Shown: positions 1 through 6,565 of the stretch, one piece after another
Numbering within the stretch: position 1 is the stretch's first letter
How the letters are laid out: each line of letters opens with the position of its first letter
Assembly: GCA_017304125.1 (NCBI GenBank)
Contig: JAFKLV010000377.1
Location: forward strand, 1 to 19,866
Length of the DNA stretch: 19,866 nt
From: Sphingomonadales bacterium
GTDB lineage: Bacteria; Pseudomonadota; Alphaproteobacteria; Sphingomonadales; Sphingomonadaceae
Direction: 5' to 3'
Made by a program: the position numbers and the translations under genes
Notes under the pieces: model-generated
The model's input: only the letters and a program-made list of their open reading frames with translations
Database searches by the model: none
What the model was told of the DNA's origin: nothing

Positions 1-60
1 GGCGCGCGCGGGTCTTGCCTTGAGATGCACGCCTGCTTGGCGCCGCTCGATCCGCGGGCG

Positions 61-1575
61 TCAGTCCACGGCGGCTTCGCGCGTGCGCAATTCGCGTTTG
101 AGCACCTTGCCATAGCTGTTCTTGGGCAGGCTGGGGACGAAGCGGTAATGCCGCGGCTTCTTGAACCGCGCGATATGCGCGACGCAGAAGGCATCGAGCG
201 CCGCGGTGTCGATCGGCGCATCGTCCTGCGCGACGATATAAGCGACGACCGCTTCGCCCCATTCGGCATCGGCGCGCGCGATCACCGCGACCTCGGCGAC
301 CGCGTCATGCTGCAGTAGCACTTCCTCGATCTCGCGCGGATAGATGTTGGTGCCGCCAGAGATGATCACGTCCTTTGAGCGATCCTTGAGCGTCAGGAAG
401 CCGTCGTCGTCGAACGCGCCGTGATCGCCGGTCCATAGCCAGCCGTCGCGGATCGCGGCCGCGGTCGCCTGCGGGTCGTTCCAATAGCCGAGCATCACCG
501 TGTCGCCGCGCACGACGATCTCGCCGGTCGTGCCGGGCGGCACGTCTGCACCGTCCTCGTCGACCACCCGCACCGCCACCGCGCTTTGCGCGATGCCGAC
601 CGATTGCAGCCGCTCGCGCCAGCGCGGATGATCGCGCGCGTCATGCTGGCGCGCGTTGAGCGCGGTGATCGTCATCGGGGTTTCGCCCTGACCGTAAAGC
701 TGGGTCATCTTGCCGCCGAAGCGCGCCAGCGCGGCAAGGCAATCGGCCTGATACATCGGGCCGCCGCCATAGACGATCGCCTTGAGATTGGTCGTATCGC
801 GCGGTGTAGGGTCGTCGACCAGCCGCTTGACCATCGTCGGCGCGGCGAAAAAGGCGAGGCCGGGCCAGGCGGCGATCAGCACATAGACTTCGTCGACGTC
901 GAAACCGCCGCTTTCGGGGATCACATGGCAGCCGGCCTGCATGACATAGGGTAGGGCATAAAGCCCCGAACCGTGGCTCATCGGCGCGGCGTGGAGCACA
1001 GCGGGCCACGGGCCGACGCTATCGACATCGGCGAAATAGCACAGGCTCATCGCAAGCAGATTGGCGTGGCTGAGCGTCGCACCCTTGGGGCGGCCGGTGG
1101 TGCCGCTGGTGTAGAAGATCCACGCCGGCGCATCGCGCTCGGCCTCGGCCATCGCCACAGCGGGCGTGGCGAGCAGCGCGCGATAGTCTTCGCTGCCGAT
1201 CGCGACGAGCGTTGCTTCGCCGGCCACCGGGGCGAGGTCGGCGATGCTTTTGGGTGCGACGAAGCATAAGGATGTGCCGCTATGCTGCAGAATATAGGCG
1301 GCTTCCTTGGCGTGGAGCTTGGCATTGATCGGCACCGCGATCGCACCCGCATGCCAGATGGCGTAGAGCGTTTCGAGATATTCCGGGCAATTGTGCGAGA
1401 AGATCGCGATGCGCGCGCCGGGGCCGATCGCGTGCAGCTGCCGCAACCCGCCGGCCAGAGCCGCGACGCGCCGGGCCAGTTCGCCGTAAGTCAGCCACGG
1501 GGTTCGCCCGACAGCGACCGCGGGGCTGTCGGCATAGGCCTTGCCCGCCCGTTCCATGAAGGACGCGATATTCAT
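61..1575 (-). CDS. AMP-forming acyl-CoA ligase (class I adenylate-forming enzyme)
   Basis: This 504-residue protein should activate a carboxylic acid to its acyl-adenylate and then to the CoA thioester in the cytoplasm. The ATP P-loop YTSGTTGRPKG is at residues 155-165, the A5 motif YGQGETP at 294-300, the A7 TGD at 382-384, the hinge DRSKD at 398-402, and the acylation lysine at K490 in NSYGK. The length is normal for short, medium or aromatic acyl-CoA synthetases. The start at 1575 is chosen because AGGAG lies about 8 nt upstream. The frame stays open to 1656, but that extension is basic, unlike the family, and runs across the putative regulatory repeats. The gene is divergent from the HpcH/HpaI aldolase, which suggests shared control and a catabolic role. 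The acid substrate is not evident. Confidence 0.9.
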   Translation of the reverse strand: MNIASFMERAGKAYADSPAVAVGRTPWLTYGELARRVAALAGGLRQLHAIGPGARIAIFSHNCPEYLETLYAIWHAGAIAVPINAKLHAKEAAYILQHSGTSLCFVAPKSIADLAPVAGEATLVAIGSEDYRALLATPAVAMAEAERDAPAWIFYTSGTTGRPKGATLSHANLLAMSLCYFADVDSVGPWPAVLHAAPMSHGSGLYALPYVMQAGCHVIPESGGFDVDEVYVLIAAWPGLAFFAAPTMVKRLVDDPTPRDTTNLKAIVYGGGPMYQADCLAALARFGGKMTQLYGQGETPMTITALNARQHDARDHPRWRERLQSVGIAQSAVAVRVVDEDGADVPPGTTGEIVVRGDTVMLGYWNDPQATAAAIRDGWLWTGDHGAFDDDGFLTLKDRSKDVIISGGTNIYPREIEEVLLQHDAVAEVAVIARADAEWGEAVVAYIVAQDDAPIDTAALDAFCVAHIARFKKPRHYRFVPSLPKNSYGKVLKRELRTREAAVD

Positions 1576-1617
1576 CTTCCGGCTCCTGGCTTGATCCCGG
1601 CTGCTTGCCCGTCTAAT

Positions 1618-1656
1618 GTATCGTTGAAAGAAACGTTGTATCTTTAAGCGATACAA
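1618..1656. promoter_or_regulatory. Putative operator cluster between divergent catabolic genes
   Basis: A short A/T-rich stretch carries three TGTATC-type half-sites. TTGTATC (1636-1642) and GATACAA (1650-1656) form a perfect 7-bp inverted repeat with a 7-nt spacer. TGTATCG (1618-1624) pairs equally well with CGATACA (1649-1655). Between them CGTTGAAAGAAACG has CGTT/AACG ends. The stretch lies 43 nt from the acyl-CoA ligase start and 35 nt from the aldolase start, as expected for a site controlling both. The cognate regulator is unknown; TetR, GntR and IclR types are all possible. No convincing -35/-10 pair could be assigned. Confidence 0.5.
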
Positions 1657-1690
1657 AAGCGGTGATGCAACCGGTCATTGGAGGGTTAGG

Positions 1691-2446
1691 ATGGGCAGGC
1701 GAGCAGATTTCAGAGGCCGGTTGCGCGCCCGCGATCCGCTGGTCGGCACCTTCATCCGCACCCCGGCCGCGGCGATCGTCGAAATCGTTGCGGACAGCGG
1801 GCTCGATTTCGCGATCCTCGATGCCGAGCATGCGCCGTTCGGGGCGCAGATGCTCGATCAATGCCTGATGGCCGGGCTGCTCAAGGATCTGCCGCTGCTG
1901 GTCCGCGTCCCCGCGCTCGACGGCGCCGCGATCGGCGCAATGCTCGATATGGGGGCGATCGGCATCGTCGTGCCGCATATCCGAAGCGCCGACGATGCGC
2001 GTCGTGCGGTGGAGGCGGCGCTCTATCACGGCGGATCGCGCGGCATTTCGGGATCGCACCGCGCCGCCGGCTATGGCCGCGCCGATCTCGCCGCCTGGGC
2101 GGACGAGGCCGATGCGGCGACGGTGATCATCGGGCAATTGGAGGACGCGTGCGCGCGCGACGAGATCGAGGCGATCGCCGCGGTCGAGCGGGTCGACGGG
2201 CTGTTCGTCGGCCGGGCGGATCTGATGCTGTCGCTTGGTGCGCGCGATCCGCAGGGGGCGGCGGTGAACGATGCTGTCGCGACCTTTGCCGCGGCGGCGC
2301 GACGCGCGGGGCGGAGCCTCGGTACCTTCGTTGCGCCCGATCAGGTCGCCGCCGGTTTCCGCGACGGCTATAACTTCCTCGCCGCGGGCACTGAACAGGC
2401 GATCCTGAAACGCGCGCTCGAAACGATCGCGCGGACGGCGAAATGA
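1691..2446 (+). CDS. HpcH/HpaI aldolase/citrate lyase family protein
   Basis: This 251-residue protein matches class II 2-keto-3-deoxy-sugar acid or 4-hydroxy-2-oxo-heptanedioate aldolases, cytoplasmic metal-dependent enzymes that cleave 2-oxo-hydroxy acids to pyruvate and an aldehyde. Expected active-site blocks are present: LDAEHAPF with H47, VRVP with R72, GQLED with metal ligand E151, and FVGRADL with metal ligand D177. Length is typical of the family (about 250-270). GGAGG lies 6 nt before the ATG. It diverges from the acyl-CoA ligase and converges on the TauD-like dioxygenase with only 25 nt between stop codons. The class is secure; the exact substrate is not, because HpaI, RhmA, GarL and related aldolases share these motifs. 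Confidence 0.88.
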   Translation: MGRRADFRGRLRARDPLVGTFIRTPAAAIVEIVADSGLDFAILDAEHAPFGAQMLDQCLMAGLLKDLPLLVRVPALDGAAIGAMLDMGAIGIVVPHIRSADDARRAVEAALYHGGSRGISGSHRAAGYGRADLAAWADEADAATVIIGQLEDACARDEIEAIAAVERVDGLFVGRADLMLSLGARDPQGAAVNDAVATFAAAARRAGRSLGTFVAPDQVAAGFRDGYNFLAAGTEQAILKRALETIARTAK

Positions 2447-2471
2447 TCGCCGCCGCGCGCGCATCGCAGGC

Positions 2472-3332
2472 TCAATAGGGGCGATCGCCCTTGACCCACA
2501 GCCGCTGCATCAGCCGGTCGTATTTCTTCTCGTCATAGAGCGTGCCGGTGTGGAGCGTGCAGCGATTGTCCCACATCAGCACGTCGCCGACCTGCCATTT
2601 GTGGCGATAGACGAAGCGGTCCTGCGTGCCGAATTCGACCAGCTCGTCGAGCAGCGACAGATCCTGCGGATCGTCCGCGCCGATCACCTCGACCACCGTG
2701 CCGGTGCTGACCCACAAAGCCTTGCGCCCGTCGGCCGGGTGGGTGCGGATCAGCGGGTGGACGACATCGGGGTTTTCCGCCTTGATCTCGTCGGACAATT
2801 CCAGCCGGCCATATTCGCGCGTCGCCATGAAATGCGCATAGCTGTGATGCAGCTGGAGCTTGGACAGGGCCTCCTGGCGCTCCGCCGGCATCGCCTTGTA
2901 GGCGGCGCACATATCGGCGAGCAACGTATCGCTGCCTTCCGCCGGCACCTCGACCGCATAGAGCATCGTGCTCATCACCGGCTCCGCCTTGTAGCTGTAA
3001 TCGGTGTGCCAGCCGACGCCGTCATTGTGCGCACCGATCGGGCGGCCGTCGACGACCTTGTTCGACAGGATATAGATGTTGGGATAGCCGGGCAGCGTAT
3101 ATTGCTGGAGCGTATGCCCCTCCGCCTCGCCGAACATCGCGACGAATGCCAGAAGATCGTCGGGCGTCATCTGCTGGCCGCGCAGCAATACCGCGCCGCT
3201 CTGGTGGAACGCACTGACGATGCTTGCCCGCTCGTCGGCGCTCGCCTTCGGAAAGTCGATATCGAGCACTTCACAACCGAACGACAGGTCTTCGCGCAAC
3301 GGGCGCGTTTTCAACGACTGGGCAATCGTCAT
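2472..3332 (-). CDS. TauD/TfdA-family Fe(II)/2-oxoglutarate-dependent dioxygenase
   Basis: This is a non-haem iron oxygenase that couples 2-oxoglutarate decarboxylation to substrate hydroxylation. The facial triad is visible: H-x-D in GWHTDYSY (H109 and D111 from this start) and the distal histidine in CTLHTGT (H261). The 2-oxoglutarate-binding arginine lies in the C-terminal RLMQRLW. At 286 residues it matches TauD/TfdA proteins. An upstream ATG at 3347 adds MRIRQ, but GAGGA sits about 8 nt before the ATG at 3332, so the shorter form is preferred. Substrates of the family include taurine, sulfate esters, aryloxyalkanoates and carboxylic acids. The neighbouring aldolase and acyl-CoA ligase suggest carbon-skeleton catabolism rather than sulfonate use, but this is inference. 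Confidence 0.88.
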   Translation of the reverse strand: MTIAQSLKTRPLREDLSFGCEVLDIDFPKASADERASIVSAFHQSGAVLLRGQQMTPDDLLAFVAMFGEAEGHTLQQYTLPGYPNIYILSNKVVDGRPIGAHNDGVGWHTDYSYKAEPVMSTMLYAVEVPAEGSDTLLADMCAAYKAMPAERQEALSKLQLHHSYAHFMATREYGRLELSDEIKAENPDVVHPLIRTHPADGRKALWVSTGTVVEVIGADDPQDLSLLDELVEFGTQDRFVYRHKWQVGDVLMWDNRCTLHTGTLYDEKKYDRLMQRLWVKGDRPY

Positions 3333-3375
3333 CTGGCGAATCCTCATCTCGTGCGTCTTGATGATGACGATCTAG

Positions 3376-3389
3376 GCCCGCCGGCGGGC
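3376..3389. repeat. Perfect 14-bp G/C palindrome upstream of the dioxygenase
   Basis: GCCCGCCGGCGGGC is its own reverse complement and lies 44-57 nt upstream of the chosen dioxygenase start. It could be a regulator site or a 5'-leader hairpin for the minus-strand gene. On the plus strand it is followed by CTTTCTT and has terminator-like character, but no plus-strand gene ends here. Confidence 0.3.
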
Positions 3390-3571
3390 GCTTTCTTGCT
3401 CATGCGTGTACCGCGACTTGCCGATGATCGGATGTGCTGGTCGCCTCGCGCCGCGGCTGAAGCGGTGGCATTTCCGGATAACCGGGGCTAGGCTGAGCAC
3501 ATCGCGTAAGTCTGCCCACGGACGGTCGATACAAGCCGGATAGCGCGGCAATACGGACAGCGAGGCGAGCC

Positions 3572-4213
3572 ATTTCCCTGACCCGACGCCAGTTATTCCA
3601 GCTCTCGGCCGCTGTCGCGGCGGGCCTCGGCGTGGGCTATGTTTTCCGCAGGACGGCGCCGCTCGGCCGCGATGTATCGGGCAATGAGGTCGCGCAATGG
3701 CTTCTGCGCGGGCGCGGCGCGCCGCGCGAGGGGCCAGCCGATGCGGACGTCACCGTCGTGGTGTTCACCGACTATCAATGCCCGGCATGCCGCAAGGCCG
3801 AGCCGCAATTGCGCATGGCATTCGAGGACGATCGCAAGGTGGCGATCGTCTACAAGGACTGGCCGATCTTCGGGCCGGTTTCGCAGCGCGCGGCGCGGGT
3901 GGCGCTCGCGGCGGATCGACAGTCGATCTATCCGCAGGTTCATCACGCCCTGATGAGCGAGCGGCGGTTGCTCGAACCGCCGGTGCTCCGCGAGGTGATC
4001 GAGCGCGCTGGCGGCCGCTGGGATGGCATCGAGCGGGATTTGACGGATCACGCGCGCGCCATCGACGCGGCACTGGCGCAGACCAGGCGAGAAGCATTTC
4101 TGCTTGGGATTAGCGGAACGCCGGCATTCCTGATCGGCCCGTCGCTGATCGAGGGGGCGCTCGACCGCTCGGAATTTCGCCGAGCTTTTCGTGCCGTGCG
4201 AAAGGCTGGCTGA
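3572..4213 (+). CDS. DsbA-like thioredoxin-fold protein with Tat signal, probable ATT start
   Basis: The mature part is a DsbA/BdbD-type oxidoreductase for extracytoplasmic disulfide chemistry. The CPAC redox motif is in FTDYQCPACR (residues 70-73), the cis-proline is in GISGTPAFLIG (P184), and the helical insertion lies between. The first conventional start is GTG at 3632, but the frame is open from 3497 and residues 4-22 just upstream read TRRQLFQLSAAVAAGLGVG, a textbook twin-arginine signal. No ATG, GTG or TTG precedes this segment. ATT at 3572 has GAGG 6 nt upstream (3562-3565) and would give (M)SLTRRQLFQ; CTG at 3578 is the alternative. With ATT the protein has 213 residues. The fold is secure, the start uncertain. 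The partner substrate is unknown. Confidence 0.78.
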   Translation: MSLTRRQLFQLSAAVAAGLGVGYVFRRTAPLGRDVSGNEVAQWLLRGRGAPREGPADADVTVVVFTDYQCPACRKAEPQLRMAFEDDRKVAIVYKDWPIFGPVSQRAARVALAADRQSIYPQVHHALMSERRLLEPPVLREVIERAGGRWDGIERDLTDHARAIDAALAQTRREAFLLGISGTPAFLIGPSLIEGALDRSEFRRAFRAVRKAG

Positions 4214-4244
4214 TTTATTTTACATAATCCTTCTTATCGCCTCT

Positions 4245-4300
4245 ATGACTTGCCGCACACCCGCCTTACAGGCGGCGGGCTTCTAGGGGCGGAGCTTGAA
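4245..4300 (-). repeat. Hairpin resembling an IS200/IS605-family right end
   Basis: On the minus strand this reads CTAGAAGCCCGCCGCC, a short loop, AGGCGGG, then GTGTGCGGCAAGTCA. CCGCCT (4261-4266) and AGGCGG (4270-4275) form a perfect 6-bp stem with a 3-nt loop. The layout AGAAGC, G/C-rich hairpin and terminal GTCA is familiar from the 3' ends of IS200/IS605 (tnpB) elements. No tnpA or tnpB remains, so at most this is a scar. It could equally serve as the terminator of hipA, about 120 nt downstream of its stop codon. Confidence 0.35.
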
Positions 4301-4326
4301 ATGTGTGTGAAGCCTTGGCCGGGGCC

Positions 4327-4342
4327 TTTCGCGTTCGGGAAA
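4327..4342. promoter_or_regulatory. Degenerate fourth HipB-type operator downstream of hipA
   Basis: TTTCGCGTTCGGGAAA differs by a single base from the two identical operators upstream of hipB at 5921 and 5970. It lies 75 nt beyond the hipA stop codon. It may be a real distal HipB site, a relic of operon duplication, or coincidence. Confidence 0.45.
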
Positions 4343-4416
4343 TTGTGCAACAAGCCATTGCCCAATTGCCAGACGGACGCCACGCCCTCGCTCTGCGAAC
4401 TGGCTCGTTACCGCGC

Positions 4417-5682
4417 TCATGACCGCGCCCGCAAAAGCAAGCGACGCGCACGATCTAGTACAACCGCCGGCAGATCTCCCAAGCCTGCTGCTTCGATGAG
4501 TCCCGGCACGGCCACACCGCCGGAGACGGCCGCCTCAACGCGGGTGCCCAACGCGGCGACGCGACGACGCATGAACGGAAGTGTCAGGCCAGCGTCATCG
4601 ACGAAGCGCCTGAGGCTTTCAGCGTTGACGTCTTCGAGCGTCGCGGCGCGTCCAAATCGCATCGCAAGCTTTGTAGACAATTCTGGCCACTTATGGGTCG
4701 CCACAAGATCATAGAGCGGTGCCAGCGCCACCTCCCCGTTGTCCTGACGCACGAGGCTAAAATTCTTAGCGTGTGCGTCGGCATTGCCGATAATCAGATT
4801 GAAGATCGCAGCGTCGACAAGCTTCAGCACCTCACGCGCGGGCCGCGTCGTGGCTTGGCGCACCAGAGCAAAGCAGTCGCGGAATGTCGGGCCGCCTTCA
4901 CTCGCATATTTTCGGTTCGAGGGCACGGCGAGCGCCTGGGCGAAATCCTCTTGATGCAAACGGATTGTATGATCCTCTTGGTCCAAGCGATCATAGCGCG
5001 TAACAAGCAGATAGGGCCTGCCGGCAGCTTCCCGCCACTCTGCTATCACTGCGTCGAGCCCCACCATCCGCGCTAGCGCAAGGCAGAATGCCTCATTGGC
5101 GGCGAGACCAGGAAAGCGATCCGGTTCCGGTTTGATAAGATGGGTCGAAGGTTCGCCAATACGCGGCACGGCGATGGCGTTATCAATCAAGACCACTGGC
5201 AACTTACCCTGCGCACCGGCCAGACTTAGCCGCGCTCCCCCCTCACCGGCCAGCATGGGAACGCGGGGTAAATGATCCATCAGAGTCGCGAGCCGGGCGT
5301 TATCTAACGGCGGGGCCGGCTCACCAACAGGCCCGTCTGGAAGCATTTCTCCTGCCGGAAGAAATGCAAGTGCGCCGGCAACATCGCCACCAAGTGCCGC
5401 CAGCAGTCGAAATGGATTGTCCGGGGATACCCCGAGCGCTCGCGCGATGGCAGTTCGCTGCCCTTCTTCGGGCAACAAGCCTCCGAAAACCGCCTTGCAA
5501 ATTGCATCGTCGAATGGCTCGGGCTGTTTAGGAAGCGCATTCGAGAGCGACGCGACGGTCGGGTCCGTTAGCCAATCGACGGCATAGGTGAAATGCATCG
5601 CGCCACCACGGTCGATCGCAAGCTCCCCGGCAATGCGCTGATTTGACCAAACTGCAAGGCGGTCCAGAATATCGGTGGTCAT
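4417..5682 (-). CDS. hipA: HipA-type serine/threonine kinase toxin
   Basis: This 421-residue protein (E. coli HipA has 440) is the toxin of a type II HipBA module. HipA kinases phosphorylate aminoacyl-tRNA synthetases such as GltX and cause growth arrest or persistence. The Gly-rich ATP loop LSLAGAQGK is at residues 152-160, with S153 aligned to the E. coli autophosphorylation Ser150. The ATP-binding lysine is in HLIKPEP (K184). The catalytic loop NADAHAKN is at 300-307 (D302) and the metal aspartate in LYDL is D325. All key residues are intact, so the kinase should be active. The start at 5682 is chosen because its ATG overlaps the hipB stop as ATGA; the open frame continues to 6003 but only as the shadow of hipB. 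The gene is more A/T-rich than its neighbours, consistent with transfer. The target is unknown. Confidence 0.93.
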   Translation of the reverse strand: MTTDILDRLAVWSNQRIAGELAIDRGGAMHFTYAVDWLTDPTVASLSNALPKQPEPFDDAICKAVFGGLLPEEGQRTAIARALGVSPDNPFRLLAALGGDVAGALAFLPAGEMLPDGPVGEPAPPLDNARLATLMDHLPRVPMLAGEGGARLSLAGAQGKLPVVLIDNAIAVPRIGEPSTHLIKPEPDRFPGLAANEAFCLALARMVGLDAVIAEWREAAGRPYLLVTRYDRLDQEDHTIRLHQEDFAQALAVPSNRKYASEGGPTFRDCFALVRQATTRPAREVLKLVDAAIFNLIIGNADAHAKNFSLVRQDNGEVALAPLYDLVATHKWPELSTKLAMRFGRAATLEDVNAESLRRFVDDAGLTLPFMRRRVAALGTRVEAAVSGGVAVPGLIEAAGLGDLPAVVLDRARRLLLRARS

Positions 5683-5915
5683 GTCGACCGGTCCGCAATC
5701 ACGACCCCATCCGGCAGACGGACCTGCATCTCGCAGCCCAGCGCCGCAAGGACCGCAAATACCTTCCCTATCTGCGCCGTCGCCTTGCCTCGCTCGAGTT
5801 CGACGATGAAGCGCAGCCCAACCCCGCTCGAAGCCGCCAATTCGTCCTGGCGGAGCCCAAGCCCTTTCCGCTCGTTCCGGACGATCTGTCCGATCCCAAT
5901 TGAGTCTAGCATCAT
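5679..5915 (-). CDS. hipB: HipB-type XRE antitoxin/autorepressor
   Basis: This 78-residue protein is a single Cro/C1-type helix-turn-helix domain. Residues 8-45 (IGQIVRNERKGLGLRQDEL through FIVELERGKAT) are characteristic of the short y4mF/HipB class. It should bind and neutralise HipA and repress the operon. The operators are the palindromes at 5921, 5970 and 6020. Two consecutive ATGs (5915 and 5912) are possible starts; GGGA close upstream is a weak ribosome-binding site that forms part of operator 1. Its stop codon overlaps the hipA start by 4 nt, so the two are translationally coupled. There is no obvious C-terminal degradation tail beyond ADRST. Confidence 0.92.
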   Translation of the reverse strand: MMLDSIGIGQIVRNERKGLGLRQDELAASSGVGLRFIVELERGKATAQIGKVFAVLAALGCEMQVRLPDGVVIADRST

Positions 5916-5920
5916 TCAGT

Positions 5921-5936
5921 TTTCCCGTTCGGGAAA
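5921..5936. promoter_or_regulatory. HipB operator O1
   Basis: TTTCCCG-TT-CGGGAAA is a palindrome with perfect 7-bp arms. It ends 5 nt upstream of the hipB ATG and overlaps the proposed -10 element, which fits direct repression and possible blocking of ribosome access. Confidence 0.8.
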
Positions 5937-5961
5937 TATATGTATCTGCACGCGATTTCAA
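5935..5961 (-). promoter_or_regulatory. Probable hipBA promoter
   Basis: On the minus strand TTGAAA (5961-5956) and TATATT (5940-5935) form -35 and -10 boxes with a 15-nt spacer, shorter than ideal. The pair lies between operators O1 and O2, with the -10 touching O1. Transcription would start within O1, giving a very short leader before hipB. Confidence 0.5.
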
Positions 5962-5969
5962 GCCCCTAC

Positions 5970-5985
5970 TTTCCCGTTCGGGAAA
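5970..5985. promoter_or_regulatory. HipB operator O2
   Basis: TTTCCCG-TT-CGGGAAA, identical to O1 and 49 bp further upstream. It lies just upstream of the proposed -35 box. An extra half-site TTCCCG follows immediately at 5987-5992. Confidence 0.78.
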
Positions 5986-6019
5986 CTTCCCGCCACAGAG
6001 CATGCGTACGGGTCAACAA

Positions 6020-6035
6020 TTTCCCGCTCGGGAAA
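6020..6035. promoter_or_regulatory. HipB operator O3
   Basis: TTTCCCG-CT-CGGGAAA has the same arms as O1 and O2 with one spacer change, 50 bp upstream of O2. The regular spacing suggests cooperative or looped binding. Confidence 0.75.
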
Positions 6036-6255
6036 TCATTCGCAGCGCGACATGTAAGGGCTTGACAAGATGCTGCTGCGGCTCAGCGAGGCGCTCGCCC
6101 CTTTTAGGGCTAATTAACACCCGCGACATGCTGTGACGATTTCCAGCAGCGCATTTTCCTGACGCGACACGTGACAAGGTGGGGCTAAGTGAATTGCCTC
6201 GGTGCCCATCACCCACATAAGATATCTTATCGTCTTTTTTAAGTGTAAGCGCCAA
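6036..6255. other. Gene-poor A/T-rich spacer upstream of hipB
   Basis: No gene is supported here. Overlapping short frames on the minus strand show no recognisable domain. A perfect palindrome ATAAGATATCTTAT (6217-6230) is followed by CGTCTTTTTT, a weak terminator-like or operator-like element. GCCCCTTTTAGGGC (about 6096-6110) is a further small inverted repeat. The stretch separates the hipBA operators from the IS remnant. Confidence 0.5.
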
Positions 6256-6294
6256 ATAGAAATGACACCCCTCCGCTAGATAGAAATGACACCC
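6256..6294. repeat. 15-bp direct repeat, probable IS left-end sequence
   Basis: ATAGAAATGACACCC occurs at 6256-6270 and again at 6280-6294, a 24-bp period. Repeated A/T-rich TAGAAATG-type ends just before the transposase start are a feature of ISNCY-type elements, and a decayed transposase start follows 61 nt later. These may be transposase binding sites. Confidence 0.5.
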
Positions 6295-6354
6295 TCGGGG
6301 GTCGTCGGCGGCGCAAAGGCGGCATGTTCTCTCGCGGTCCGGGAGAACGCAGCG

Positions 6355-6565
6355 ATGACGGTGCTGGCAATGAGTCACGGTGAGCTTTCGCGATTTGACA
6401 CGCTGATGCGCGTTGAGCGTCGCGAGCTACGAGTTGCAGATGCAGCGGCACTTTCGGGCTCAAGCGCCGGCAGGTTTTCCGGCTGCTCGACCGATCGAGT
6501 CCCTCTTTATCATGAAACGTGAGCGATCGCGTCGATCATCTATTGCGAAGCATTTTTATTATTAG
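6355..6565 (+). pseudogene. Decayed ISNCY-type transposase, N-terminal fragment
   Basis: The frame starting at 6355 (MTVLAMSHGELSRFD, then RVADAAAL) resembles the N-terminal helix-turn-helix of ISNCY transposases. The match then moves to another frame at about 6453 (FGLKRRQVFRLLDR), consistent with a one-base deletion. It moves again near 6497 (KRERSRRSSIAK), ending at a TAG at 6563. The typical continuous order is a start followed by LLGLxRRQVFRLL and then KRGRPSN. The catalytic DDE part is absent. The fragment is therefore non-functional and marks an old insertion next to hipBA. Family recognition is from memory of the motif order, so only moderate confidence is given. Confidence 0.6.

Noticed and set aside
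1576..1656. N-terminal extension of the acyl-CoA ligase starting at 1656
   Set aside because: The extension is highly basic, not family-like, crosses the putative operator, and a good ribosome-binding site precedes the ATG at 1575.
5683..6003. 107-residue N-terminal extension of HipA
   Set aside because: It is an out-of-frame reading of hipB and its operators; the ATG overlapping the hipB stop gives a HipA of normal length.
6013..6378. 121-codon minus-strand open frame upstream of hipB
   Set aside because: It spans operator O3, the palindrome and the IS repeat, and has no recognisable domain or ribosome-binding site.
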